Position numbers and translations under genes: made by a program. A DNA stretch of 64,000 nt from CACIIZ01 sp045565285. GTDB taxonomy: Bacteria > Pseudomonadota > Alphaproteobacteria > Rhodobacterales > Rhodobacteraceae. The stretch spans positions 1 through 64,000 of the forward strand of contig JBJLFR010000023.1 in assembly GCA_045565285.1 (NCBI GenBank), in the 5' to 3' direction. Below the pieces are notes generated by a model. The model worked only from the letters and a program-made list of their open reading frames with translations, was not told the DNA's origin and ran no database searches. Below are positions 38,627-46,599 of this stretch, piece after piece. Each line of letters opens with the position of its first letter. The stretch's first letter is position 1.

Positions 38627-39067
38627 TTATTCCATATATTTTTCATTTAGTTGACGCCATTCAAAACCCAAACCATTTTGAGAAATAGCTATATATCTAT
38701 CAATCCCAGGAGCTTCATTTTCTTCAGCAAGATATGCTTTTAAAATCCCTTTATCAATATTAGACTGAATTTCTATATAATCAAAACAATCAAACCAAAA
38801 AGGAGCTGATAATGGTGAGCCTTTATCAGTTTTATCAAAAAATTCAAATTGAGCAGGATCCACCTTAAAGCATCCTCTTAATTTTAATTTTGATACATCT
38901 GATCTTATACCTCTATAATCCTGAATGTTAATTTGTTTTTTATTTACTAATATTTTTTCTTTATTAGAAACTTTTGAATAATATGCGAAAGTTTGAAAAT
39001 AGAAAAAAAATACTCCAAAAATTAAAGTTATCCCCACTAAGAAAATTACTGTAATTTTACCAGACAT
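38627..39067 (-). CDS. DUF6446 family protein
   Basis: This 146-aa protein has an N-terminal membrane helix (about 5-25) and a periplasmic domain containing DYRGIRSDVSKLKLRGCF, APFWFDCFDYIEIQ and GIDRYIAISQNGLGFEWRQLNE. It matches the alphaproteobacterial family DUF6446, which sits between glyQ and glyS in other members of the class. The two cysteines, C66 and C94 by my count, could form a disulfide. Function is unknown; its fixed place in the GlyRS operon is the only clue. Confidence 0.82.
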   Translation of the reverse strand: MSGKITVIFLVGITLIFGVFFFYFQTFAYYSKVSNKEKILVNKKQINIQDYRGIRSDVSKLKLRGCFKVDPAQFEFFDKTDKGSPLSAPFWFDCFDYIEIQSNIDKGILKAYLAEENEAPGIDRYIAISQNGLGFEWRQLNEKYME

Positions 39068-39073
39068 CTTTAT

Positions 39074-39979
39074 TTAACACTTACTCTGTTCGGACTCTAT
39101 AAAAGCTTCAGCACAGCTTTTGGCTAAATTTCTTACTCTAGAAATAAAATTTTGCCGCTCTGTTGGAGAAATTACTCCCCTTGCATCTAATAAATTAAAA
39201 ACGTGACTTGCTTTTATACAATAATCATAAGCTGGTTGAACCATAATTATGGATTTTCCATTTTGGGGATCAATTTTTGTTTGAGATAAAATTCTGTTAC
39301 ACTCTTTTTCATAATCACTAAAATGCTTTAATAATATTTCTTGATTAGCTATATCAAAATTCCAACGACTATACTCTCTTTCAGCTTTTTGAAAAACATC
39401 TCCATACTTTATTGGATATAATGACTTAGGGTTATTAAATGGCAAGTCCATCACATTATCAACACCTAAAACAAACATTGCAATTCTTTCTAAACCATAT
39501 GTCAATTCCCCAGAAATAGGATTGCAGTCTATTCCACCCACTTGTTGGAAGTAGGTAAATTGGCTTACTTCCATACCATCACACCAAACTTCCCATCCTA
39601 ACCCCCAGGCACCTAATGTTGGACTTTCCCAATCATCTTCAACAAACCTAATATCATGATTTTTAAAATTGATTCCTATAGCTCTAAGACTATTTAGATA
39701 TAATTCTTGAAAATCAGATGGCGAAGGCTTTAGAATTACTTGATATTGGTAAAAATGCTGCAAGCGATTTGGATTATCACCGTATCTGCCATCAGTAGGT
39801 CTTCTTGAAGGTTGTACATACGCAGCATGCCAATGCTTTTTTCCTAAAGCTCTTAAAGTAGTTGCAGGGTGAAAAGTACCTGCACCAACTTCTAAATCAT
39901 AAGGTTGTAAAATTATACACCCTTTTGAAGACCAGTAATCATTTAACTTTTGAATAATTTCTTGAAATGAATAAGGCAA
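39074..39979 (-). CDS. glyQ: Glycyl-tRNA synthetase alpha subunit
   Basis: This 301-aa class II synthetase subunit carries GCIILQPYDLEVGAGTFHPAT, AYVQPSRRPTDGRYG, NRLQHFYQYQVILKPSP, LGAWGLGWEVWCDGMEVSQFTYFQQ and GLERIAMF. It forms the catalytic part of the heterotetrameric enzyme with GlyS. The start is TTG at 39979, giving MPYSFQEI. It is the first gene of the glyQ-DUF6446-glyS-ppdK run; 109 bp separate it from folE upstream. Confidence 0.97.
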   Translation of the reverse strand: MPYSFQEIIQKLNDYWSSKGCIILQPYDLEVGAGTFHPATTLRALGKKHWHAAYVQPSRRPTDGRYGDNPNRLQHFYQYQVILKPSPSDFQELYLNSLRAIGINFKNHDIRFVEDDWESPTLGAWGLGWEVWCDGMEVSQFTYFQQVGGIDCNPISGELTYGLERIAMFVLGVDNVMDLPFNNPKSLYPIKYGDVFQKAEREYSRWNFDIANQEILLKHFSDYEKECNRILSQTKIDPQNGKSIIMVQPAYDYCIKASHVFNLLDARGVISPTERQNFISRVRNLAKSCAEAFIESEQSKC

Positions 39980-40088
39980 AAAGAGATGCTTTCTAATTAA
40001 TTTAACATTTATTTTGTTTAATGACTATATCAAATTTATTAAACTATAAATGCTATTTTTATCTTTACATCATTTTTTTTAAGAAAAT

Positions 40089-40703
40089 TTAATCAAATTC
40101 TAAGAATGACCTTCTAAATTCAAGATTTTTTTCTGCATTACCCAAAAAAGAACTAGTAAGCATTTTAGTCCCAGGTTTATTTACACCCCTAGTACACATG
40201 CAATGATGTTCAGCTTTAATAGCAACTGCTACACCCTTTGGATTTAAATTTTCATGTATCGCTAACCCTATCTCTCTAGTTAACCTTTCTTGTATTTGAA
40301 GTCTTTTAGCATAAGCATCTACCACTCGTACTAATTTTGATATTCCTACTACTAGACCATCTGGTAAATATCCCACCTTCGCCACTCCTATAATTGGAGC
40401 AAGATGATGTTCACAATAACTTTCTACTCTTATAGCATCCAAAATTACCCAATCATTGTATCCTTTTACCTCATCAAAAGTTTTACTCAATAATGCCTTT
40501 GGATTCTCATTATAGCCTCTAAACCATTCACCGTATGCCTTTAAAACTCTTTTTGGTGTTTCCTTTAATCCATCTCTTTCAGGATTATCTCCTGTCCATC
40601 TTAAGAGTGTTTTAACTGCCTCAAGCACCTCACTTTCTGATGGTTTTTCTGAAATCTTTAAGTCTTTTATTTTTGGGTTAATAGAAAAATCGTGAACACC
40701 CAT
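40089..40703 (-). CDS. folE: GTP cyclohydrolase I
   Basis: This 204-aa enzyme makes dihydroneopterin triphosphate from GTP, the entry to folate synthesis. It shows CEHHLAPIIGVAKVGYLPDG (zinc cysteine and histidines), GISKLVRVVDAYAKRLQIQERLT and EAEHHCMCTRGV-like AEHHCMCTRGVNKPG. I chose the ATG at 40703 because AGGAG lies 7 nt upstream; an in-frame start eight codons earlier lacks such a site. The gene is divergent from pyrC across a 252-bp gap. Confidence 0.96.
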   Translation of the reverse strand: MGVHDFSINPKIKDLKISEKPSESEVLEAVKTLLRWTGDNPERDGLKETPKRVLKAYGEWFRGYNENPKALLSKTFDEVKGYNDWVILDAIRVESYCEHHLAPIIGVAKVGYLPDGLVVGISKLVRVVDAYAKRLQIQERLTREIGLAIHENLNPKGVAVAIKAEHHCMCTRGVNKPGTKMLTSSFLGNAEKNLEFRRSFLEFD

Positions 40704-40955
40704 TATTATTCTCCTAAGCAATAACACTATTTAAATGTAAATTGGCCAATGACTTTAACCTAGATTTATTGATGAAACTTGATAAAAATAACCTAAATAT
40801 TTATTATCCTGCAAAAATTTTAAAATATACTATAGATCACATAAACTAAAGGTGCAATATCTAGTAGTGTAAGTTTTTAAAAATAATTTATAAATATACA
40901 ATAAAATTATAAAATAAAAAAATTTAATAGAATCATAATTTATTATAGTAATTAA

Positions 40956-42041
40956 ATGCAACAAGAAATTAACTCAATTGAAATAATTACTCCCGACGAT
41001 TGGCATCTGCATTTACGAGAGAGCCCTATTATCGATAAAGTTTTTCCATATTCTTTTACCAACTATGGAAGAGCCATAATTATGCCAAATTTAGAAGTCC
41101 CCATAATTAAATTTTCTCAAGCAAAAGATTATTATAAAAAAATAAAATCCTTATTAAAACCAGGGATTAAATTTGAACCATTAATGACACTTTTTTTAAG
41201 TGAAGAAACTAAAGTATTAGACATTTACGATGGAGTTAAAAGTGGTATAATTAAAGCAATAAAATTTTATCCTCAAGGAGTTACAACTAATTCTGATGGA
41301 GGAATAAAAAATTTATCGAAAATTTATAAATTATTGGAAAAGTTGCCAGATCTCAAAATTCCATTATTGATACATGGAGAAACTTCAAACTCTAAAGTTG
41401 ATATTTACGATAGGGAGGCATATTTTTTGGAAGAAACAATTGTGTATCTAAGGGAAAGAATACCAGAATTAAAAATTGTTTTAGAGCATATTACTACTAA
41501 GGACAGTGTTGATTATATATTAGAAAATAATTCAAATATAGCTGCAACTATTACTGCACATCATTTAATTATAAATAGAAACCACCTCTTTGATGGTGGT
41601 CTAAGGCCACACTATTATTGCCGCCCAATTGCCAAAAGAGAACTACATAGAGTAGCAATTCGCAAAGCAGCAACTTCAGGAAATTTAAAATTTTTTTTAG
41701 GAACTGATTCCGCACCTCATTTTGACAATAATAAAGAAAATTCTTGTGGATGCGCTGGTATTTTTTCTGCACCTAATGCCCTAGGCTATGTTGCTCAAGT
41801 TTTTGAAGAAGATTTTTCATTAAATAATCTTGAAAATTTTATTTCAATTAACGGTGCAAATTTTTATAATTTACCGTTGAATTCTACATTTACTAAATTT
41901 ACAAAATTCAATGAGCCTATAAAATATCCAGATAAAATAAATGTTGGAAAAAAATTAATAACAGTCTTCAATCCCGGTTATCCATTATATTGGAAGAATG
42001 AAATTTTAAATCAAAAAGATTTTACTAAGGAAGATTCTTGA
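40956..42041 (+). CDS. pyrC: Dihydroorotase
   Basis: This 361-aa enzyme closes carbamoyl-aspartate to dihydroorotate. It is the homodimeric E. coli-type form: PDDWHLHLRE holds the first two metal histidines, IKFYPQGVTTNSDGG contains the carboxylated lysine, and LIHGET, LEHITTKDSV and FLGTDSAPH complete the site. The start is ATG at 40956, with AT-rich leader DNA upstream. Its TGA overlaps the TTG start of pyrE by 4 bp, so the two pyrimidine genes are coupled. Confidence 0.96.
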   Translation: MQQEINSIEIITPDDWHLHLRESPIIDKVFPYSFTNYGRAIIMPNLEVPIIKFSQAKDYYKKIKSLLKPGIKFEPLMTLFLSEETKVLDIYDGVKSGIIKAIKFYPQGVTTNSDGGIKNLSKIYKLLEKLPDLKIPLLIHGETSNSKVDIYDREAYFLEETIVYLRERIPELKIVLEHITTKDSVDYILENNSNIAATITAHHLIINRNHLFDGGLRPHYYCRPIAKRELHRVAIRKAATSGNLKFFLGTDSAPHFDNNKENSCGCAGIFSAPNALGYVAQVFEEDFSLNNLENFISINGANFYNLPLNSTFTKFTKFNEPIKYPDKINVGKKLITVFNPGYPLYWKNEILNQKDFTKEDS

Positions 42042-42709
42042 AAAATTTAGATAATAAAATAGCAAGAACAACAGCTAAATTACTTTTAGAAATAAACGCT
42101 GTTCATTTTAATTCAGTAACTCCATTTACCCTTACTTCTGGATTAAAAAGTCCAGTTTATATAGATTGTAGAAAACTTATTTCCTATCCCAAAGCTAGAA
42201 GTACTCTTATAAATTTCTGTAGTGAAATCATTGTTAAAAAAATAGGGTTGGAAAAAGTAGAAAGTTTAGTTGGAGGAGAAACTGCAGGTATTCCTTTTGC
42301 CGCATTTTTGGCAAACCAACTAGAGCTACCAATGCATTATGTTCGAAAAAAACCCAAAGGATTTGGTGTGAATTCTCATATTGAAGGGAATAGTATTAAA
42401 GGCAAAAAGGTTGTACTTATTGAAGATTTAACAACAGATGGAGGAAGTAAAATCAAATTTTGTGATTCTATCAGAAATGCAGGTGCTGAAGTTGAAGAAA
42501 CTATAGTATTATTTTACTACAATATTTTTGATAATGTTCCAGAGAAATTAAAAAAATCTGGTATAAATCTAAATTATTTAGCATGCTGGTGGGATATTCT
42601 AAATTATTGTAAGGAGGAAAATTTTATCATAGATAAAGAAACTATTAGTCAAATAGAAAAATTCTTAATTTCTCCAAATGAATGGTCAAAAAATCATATA
42701 AATAAATAA
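42038..42709 (+). CDS. pyrE: Orotate phosphoribosyltransferase
   Basis: This 223-aa enzyme converts orotate and PRPP to OMP. It has TSGLKSPVYIDCRKLISYPKARS near residue 33, GGETAGIPFAAFLA, MHYVRKKPKGFG, and the PRPP-binding loop VVLIEDLTTDGGSK. The start is TTG at 42038, overlapping pyrC's TGA by 4 bp. The frame is fixed by the conserved N-terminal region. It is followed 12 bp later by msrB. Confidence 0.95.
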   Translation: MKNLDNKIARTTAKLLLEINAVHFNSVTPFTLTSGLKSPVYIDCRKLISYPKARSTLINFCSEIIVKKIGLEKVESLVGGETAGIPFAAFLANQLELPMHYVRKKPKGFGVNSHIEGNSIKGKKVVLIEDLTTDGGSKIKFCDSIRNAGAEVEETIVLFYYNIFDNVPEKLKKSGINLNYLACWWDILNYCKEENFIIDKETISQIEKFLISPNEWSKNHINK

Positions 42710-42721
42710 TAAAGTGATGTT

Positions 42722-43102
42722 ATGAATGAAATTACAAATAATAAATTAAAGAGCAATCTAAGTCCACTGCAATATAAAGTAACTCAAGAAGGAGCAACTG
42801 AACCTCCATTTTCACACGAAGGTTTTGAAAAGGGTGTAAAAAACTTTTTTTGTGTTTGTTGTGGCTCTTTACTATTTAAAATTGAAAATAAATTTGAAAG
42901 CGGTTCAGGTTGGCCTAGCTTTTCATCTCCCTATTCTTTTCAAGCAATCTCTGAGCATAGTGATGAAAGTTATGGTATGATAAGAACGGAAGTAAAATGT
43001 AACAAGTGTGAAGCCCATTTGGGACATGTATTTGAAGATGGTCCTAAACCAACTGGTTTAAGATATTGCATAAATGGTGCTGCAATTGAAGGAAAAAAAT
43101 GA
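42722..43102 (+). CDS. msrB: Peptide-methionine (R)-S-oxide reductase MsrB
   Basis: This 126-aa enzyme repairs methionine R-sulfoxide. The zinc cysteines are C44, C47, C93 and C96; the catalytic cysteine is C116 in RYCIN. The signature GSGWPSF and HLGHVFEDGP are present. It follows pyrE by 12 bp and may be co-transcribed. Its end is 8 bp from the convergent bamE stop. The partner msrA is not in the window. Confidence 0.96.
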   Translation: MNEITNNKLKSNLSPLQYKVTQEGATEPPFSHEGFEKGVKNFFCVCCGSLLFKIENKFESGSGWPSFSSPYSFQAISEHSDESYGMIRTEVKCNKCEAHLGHVFEDGPKPTGLRYCINGAAIEGKK

Positions 43103-43110
43103 ATTAGTTT

Positions 43111-43569
43111 TTAATTTTGCTGAAAACTTTGTGAAGAAAAATTGCCTATGTTTCCAAAAATTTGTTGCAAAATGGTAAGTTTTCTTCCACCTGAAATTAC
43201 TTTTTTTGAACTTATATTAATTATATTAGAGTCTTCCTGCGAAAAAGTTTCTTTGTTAGTTAATATGCTATTTTTAAAAGTTAGCAAAATTACTTCTCTA
43301 GATGACAATTTGGGCTCAAAAAAAGCAACTTTTTCAATTTTTTGACTAAAATAAATCCAAGTTACCTGATTTTGATTGTCAATCATCAAAGGTTCACCGA
43401 GTTTTTTTCTAACTTGGCTTTTGGTTGTCTTTCCAATATCTAATTTGATTAGTGTTTCGTTATCTGTTGGAACTCCATTTTGTTCAATTATCTTACCACA
43501 TCCTAATGGAATAAAAAAAAATAATAAAAGAATTAGAGTATTAAATTTAATTTTTTTTTTTAAATTCAT
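43111..43569 (-). CDS. bamE: Outer-membrane assembly lipoprotein BamE (SmpA/OmlA)
   Basis: This 152-aa protein has a lysine-rich start, a hydrophobic signal segment and a lipobox-like IPLGC, followed by a domain with LDIGKTTKSQVRKKLGEPLMI and WIYFSQ. That is the SmpA/OmlA fold of BamE, a part of the outer-membrane protein assembly complex. The ATG at 43569 is used; a TTG at 43584 lies five codons upstream. It is divergent from the DUF177 gene, as usual in alphaproteobacteria. Confidence 0.88.
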   Translation of the reverse strand: MNLKKKIKFNTLILLLFFFIPLGCGKIIEQNGVPTDNETLIKLDIGKTTKSQVRKKLGEPLMIDNQNQVTWIYFSQKIEKVAFFEPKLSSREVILLTFKNSILTNKETFSQEDSNIINISSKKVISGGRKLTILQQIFGNIGNFSSQSFQQN

Positions 43570-43674
43570 TTTAAATATTTGCAAAAAAGTATGAAATGAT
43601 GCTAAACCTTCAATTATTATAAATAACCTAATCTCAATTTTGATTCAATCTTTTGATTAAAAATCTTTTAAATA

Positions 43675-44208
43675 ATGCCAAAAAAAAATAAAGAAAATGT
43701 TCATAATATTAAGTGGAGTGCACCCCCTTTTTCTAGAATTATTAAAATATCAGAACTTAATTTACAAAAAATCAACAAATATAAAGTAAATTTATGTAAA
43801 AAAGAAATTATATCATTAGAAAAATTTTTAGATGTAAAATCAATAGATTCTTTTAATTGCGTCATCAATTTTATACCATTGAGAAATAATTGGGAGATAA
43901 ATGGTAAAGTCTCAATTACTTGCACTCTTCAATGTGTAATTAGTCTTGAAGATTTGAAGTATAAATTATTAATACCTATCAAAAGATTTTTATTGTCAAA
44001 TCTAACTACAAAAAATAATGAAATAATTAATTATGAAACAGATCCTTTAACAGAAAATATTGATTTAGGTAATGTATTAAGTGAAGAAATTTATCTTTCA
44101 ATACCTAAATATCCAAAAAAGAAAGGAGTTAAGCTTGAAAATATTCTTATTACTGAAGAAGATACTAAGTTAAATCCTTTTAAAAAACTTGAAAACCTAA
44201 AGATTTGA
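43675..44208 (+). CDS. yceD: DUF177 (YceD) family protein
   Basis: This 177-aa protein has the YceD/DUF177 pattern: a conserved central CTLQCVISLEDLKYKL near residue 82 with paired cysteines, and an acidic segment GNVLSEEIYLSIPKYPKK. In other bacteria the gene precedes rpmF, and members have been linked to 23S rRNA maturation. Here rpmF follows after 117 bp. It starts with ATG at 43675. Confidence 0.88.
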   Translation: MPKKNKENVHNIKWSAPPFSRIIKISELNLQKINKYKVNLCKKEIISLEKFLDVKSIDSFNCVINFIPLRNNWEINGKVSITCTLQCVISLEDLKYKLLIPIKRFLLSNLTTKNNEIINYETDPLTENIDLGNVLSEEIYLSIPKYPKKKGVKLENILITEEDTKLNPFKKLENLKI

Positions 44209-44325
44209 AATTTTGTATTATTTTAGCTATCCAAAAAAAAACACAAATATATGAAATTTGGGATTGAAAATAATTATTTGTTTATCTAGTACTGAAAAAA
44301 CCTATTAAATTAAGGGGGTATTAAT

Positions 44326-44532
44326 ATGGCTGTACCAAAGAGTAAAATTACAAGATCCAAAAGAGGCATGCGTAGAGCTCATGATTCTTTAAAGGCAATT
44401 AATGTTGTTGAATGTGCAAATTGTGGAGAGCAAAGAATAACCCACCACATCTGTAAAGCTTGTGGCTATTATGGCGATAAAGAGATTACACCAATTATTG
44501 AAGATATAGATGTTGACGATGATGCTGCATAA
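44326..44532 (+). CDS. rpmF: 50S ribosomal protein L32
   Basis: This 68-aa ribosomal protein opens with AVPKSKITRSKRGMRRAHD and has a zinc-ribbon C30-x2-C33 and C43-x2-C46. The start is ATG with a very strong AAGGGGG ribosome site 6 nt upstream, stronger than its neighbours, as expected for a ribosomal protein. plsX follows 35 bp downstream. Confidence 0.98.
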   Translation: MAVPKSKITRSKRGMRRAHDSLKAINVVECANCGEQRITHHICKACGYYGDKEITPIIEDIDVDDDAA

Positions 44533-44567
44533 AATATAAGAACTGTATTTTTATGTTTTATTAAATT

Positions 44568-45617
44568 ATGTCTGAAAAAAAATATAGAACTGTTATATCC
44601 ATAGATTGTATGGGTGGGGATCTAGGTGAGCAAGAAGTTCTTAAAGGTATTATAAAAGCTTATAAAAGAAATAGATCTTTATTTTTTATAATTCATGGTT
44701 CGGGAAAAATACTTCCACAATTACTCTTTAAACAAAAAATATTAATTGGAGCTCATAAATATATTGATGCAAGTAATATAGTAAGTATGAATGACAAACC
44801 ATCACAAGCTTTGAGAAAAGGAAGAGATACTACCATGTGGAATGCGTTAACATGTGTTTCTAATGGAGATGCGGAAGTGGCAATATCTTGTGGGAATACT
44901 GGTGCATTAATGGCAATGTCGATGATGAAACTAAAAAAAATAAATGGTATAAATAGACCTGCAATTGCTATTCTTTGGCCTTCAACTAATATTCGAGGGT
45001 TCAATATTTTATTGGATGCAGGAGCAGATATAAAAGCCGATGCTCAAGACTTATGTCAATATGCTTTAATGGGTGTATCTTATGCTAAAAGTGGATTTAA
45101 TATTAAAAATCCTAGGGTTGGAATTTTGAATGTTGGAACAGAAGAGCATAAAGGAAGCTCTGAGTTACTAAAAGCTGCCGAAATTATTGATAATTTATCA
45201 TCAGTTTTAGGATTCGAATTTATAGGATATGTAGAAGGAGATGATATTCCTTCATCAAAAATTGATGTTATAATTACAGATGGTTTTACAGGAAATATAG
45301 CTTTAAAAACTGGTGAAGGTACTGCTACTTTAGTAAGGACATTATTTAAAGAAACTTTTACTAATTCATTTATTGCTAAAATTGCTTCATTAATTGCTTT
45401 TAAAGCTCTTAAAAATCTAAGAAAAAGAATTGATCCTCGAAGATTAAATGGAGGTGTTTTTCTAGGACTTAATGGAACAATTGTTAAGTCACATGGTGGG
45501 GCAGACGCTATAGGTATTAGTGCTGCAATAACTCTTGCTAGCCAATTGACAAAAAATAATTTTCAAAAAAATCTTGAAAACAAAGTTTTGCAAATAAATA
45601 ATTTGCAAAATTTATGA
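44568..45617 (+). CDS. plsX: Phosphate acyltransferase PlsX
   Basis: This 349-aa enzyme makes acyl-phosphate from acyl-ACP for phospholipid synthesis. It has SIDCMGGDLGEQEVLKG, KPSQALRKGRDTTMWNAL, AISCGNTGALMAMS, DAGADIKADAQDL, GILNVGTEEHKGSSEL, DVIITDGFTGNIALKTGEG and the C-terminal GGVFLGLNGTIVKSHGGAD. In many bacteria fabH follows directly; here the next gene is ihfA, 106 bp away. Confidence 0.97.
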   Translation: MSEKKYRTVISIDCMGGDLGEQEVLKGIIKAYKRNRSLFFIIHGSGKILPQLLFKQKILIGAHKYIDASNIVSMNDKPSQALRKGRDTTMWNALTCVSNGDAEVAISCGNTGALMAMSMMKLKKINGINRPAIAILWPSTNIRGFNILLDAGADIKADAQDLCQYALMGVSYAKSGFNIKNPRVGILNVGTEEHKGSSELLKAAEIIDNLSSVLGFEFIGYVEGDDIPSSKIDVIITDGFTGNIALKTGEGTATLVRTLFKETFTNSFIAKIASLIAFKALKNLRKRIDPRRLNGGVFLGLNGTIVKSHGGADAIGISAAITLASQLTKNNFQKNLENKVLQINNLQNL

Positions 45618-45662
45618 TTTAAATTTTATTTTAATTATTTTAAAAAATATATTCTATAAGTA

Positions 45663-45704
45663 TCAATATATATATTGACACTGTGTTATTTTTTAAAATA
45701 TCAT
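45663..45704 (+). promoter_or_regulatory. Probable promoter and palindromic site upstream of ihfA
   Basis: A perfect 16-bp palindrome TCAATATATATATTGA lies at 45663-45678. Its right end flows into a perfect TTGACA (-35-like) at 45675-45680. A TATCAT (-10-like) lies 18 bp further at 45699-45704, about 20 bp before the ihfA start. A protein bound to the palindrome could cover the -35 box. Whether this is a real operator is an inference; IHF genes are autoregulated in other bacteria. Confidence 0.45.
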
Positions 45705-45723
45705 TTTAATAACGAGGAATGAT

Positions 45724-46029
45724 ATGAATAATAGTAGTCTAACAAGATTAGAACTTTCTGATGCTTTAGTTCGAGAAGTTGGTCTTTCTAGACACGAGTC
45801 GATGCAATTAGTAGACGATGTACTAGATCATGTTTCTAATGCTCTTGCTGGTGGTGAAAATGTAAAAATATCATCATTTGGAACATTTTCTTGCAAACAA
45901 AAAAAAGAAAGAGTTGGAAGAAATCCCAAAACAGGTATTGAGGCTGCGATTATTGCAAGAAAAGTAGTCACTTTTAAACCTTCTCAAATTATGAAAGAAA
46001 AAATTAACAAAGGGAACCAAAACAAATAG
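45724..46029 (+). CDS. ihfA: Integration host factor subunit alpha
   Basis: This 101-aa HU/IHF-family protein has LSDALVREVGLSRHESMQLVDDVLDHV and the beta-arm GRNPKTGIEAAIIARKVVTFKPS. The arm and length fit IHF alpha rather than HU. It bends DNA with a beta subunit encoded elsewhere. It has a GAGGAA ribosome site and the probable promoter at 45663-45704. The MerR gene follows after 14 bp. Confidence 0.95.
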   Translation: MNNSSLTRLELSDALVREVGLSRHESMQLVDDVLDHVSNALAGGENVKISSFGTFSCKQKKERVGRNPKTGIEAAIIARKVVTFKPSQIMKEKINKGNQNK

Positions 46030-46043
46030 TTTGGTTATTTTAT

Positions 46044-46475
46044 TTGGTTATTGAAAAATCACCTCAAGCTTTTAGAACAATTTCAGAGGTATCTGAAATT
46101 TTATCATTACCTACTCATGTGTTAAGATTTTGGGAAAGTAAATTTACACAAATCAAACCCCTAAAAAGAGCTGGAGGAAGAAGGTTTTATCGCCCAAAAG
46201 ATATATTGTTTATACTCGGGATCAAAAAACTTTTACATACTGATGGATTAACAATTAACGGAGTAAAAAGGTTAATAAAAGAAGACGGTATTAATTTCAT
46301 TATTAATATTGGCCAAAATATGAGAGATAATAATTCAAATTTACAAAAAAAAGAAAATATATTTAACAAATTTAATATCCAAAAATCCAAAATTGACAAA
46401 GAGAAAATAAATGAATTAATTAATAAATTAAATTTTTTGAAGTCAAAAATTGAAAGTAGAATATTAAATAATTGA
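46044..46475 (+). CDS. MerR-family transcriptional regulator
   Basis: This 143-aa protein starts with a MerR winged helix: FRTISEVSEILSLPTHVLRFWESKFTQIKPLKRAGGRRFYRP (as a continuous run across residues 10-51). The rest is a lysine- and asparagine-rich coiled-coil tail with no visible effector-binding cysteines. In alphaproteobacteria a MerR protein of this kind follows ihfA and precedes tRNA-Pro, which is exactly the case here. The start is TTG at 46044. Target genes are unknown. Confidence 0.9.
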   Translation: MVIEKSPQAFRTISEVSEILSLPTHVLRFWESKFTQIKPLKRAGGRRFYRPKDILFILGIKKLLHTDGLTINGVKRLIKEDGINFIINIGQNMRDNNSNLQKKENIFNKFNIQKSKIDKEKINELINKLNFLKSKIESRILNN

Positions 46476-46504
46476 TGAGATTTTCATAACCAAGAATTAA
46501 ATTA

Positions 46505-46581
46505 CGGGCTATAGCGCAGTCTGGTAGCGCGTTCGTCTGGGGGACGAGAGGTCGTGAGTTCAAATCTCGCTAGCCCGACCA
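46505..46581 (+). tRNA. tRNA-Pro(GGG)
   Basis: The cloverleaf is readable by eye. The acceptor stem CGGGCTA pairs with TAGCCCG, followed by discriminator A and an encoded CCA (46579-46581). The D-arm region is AGCGCAGTCTGGTAGCGC. The anticodon stem TTCGT/ACGAG encloses the loop CTGGGGG, giving anticodon GGG (proline). The T arm contains GAGTTCAAATCTC, with the usual TTCAAAT loop. It sits right after the MerR gene, the conserved position in alphaproteobacteria. Confidence 0.97.
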
Positions 46582-46599
46582 TTTTGTAAGGAAAAAATT

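Noticed and set aside
40704..40955. Gap between folE and pyrC examined for a small RNA or pyrimidine attenuator
   Set aside because: No hairpin with T tract or leader peptide is evident; only the short palindrome at 40741 stands out.
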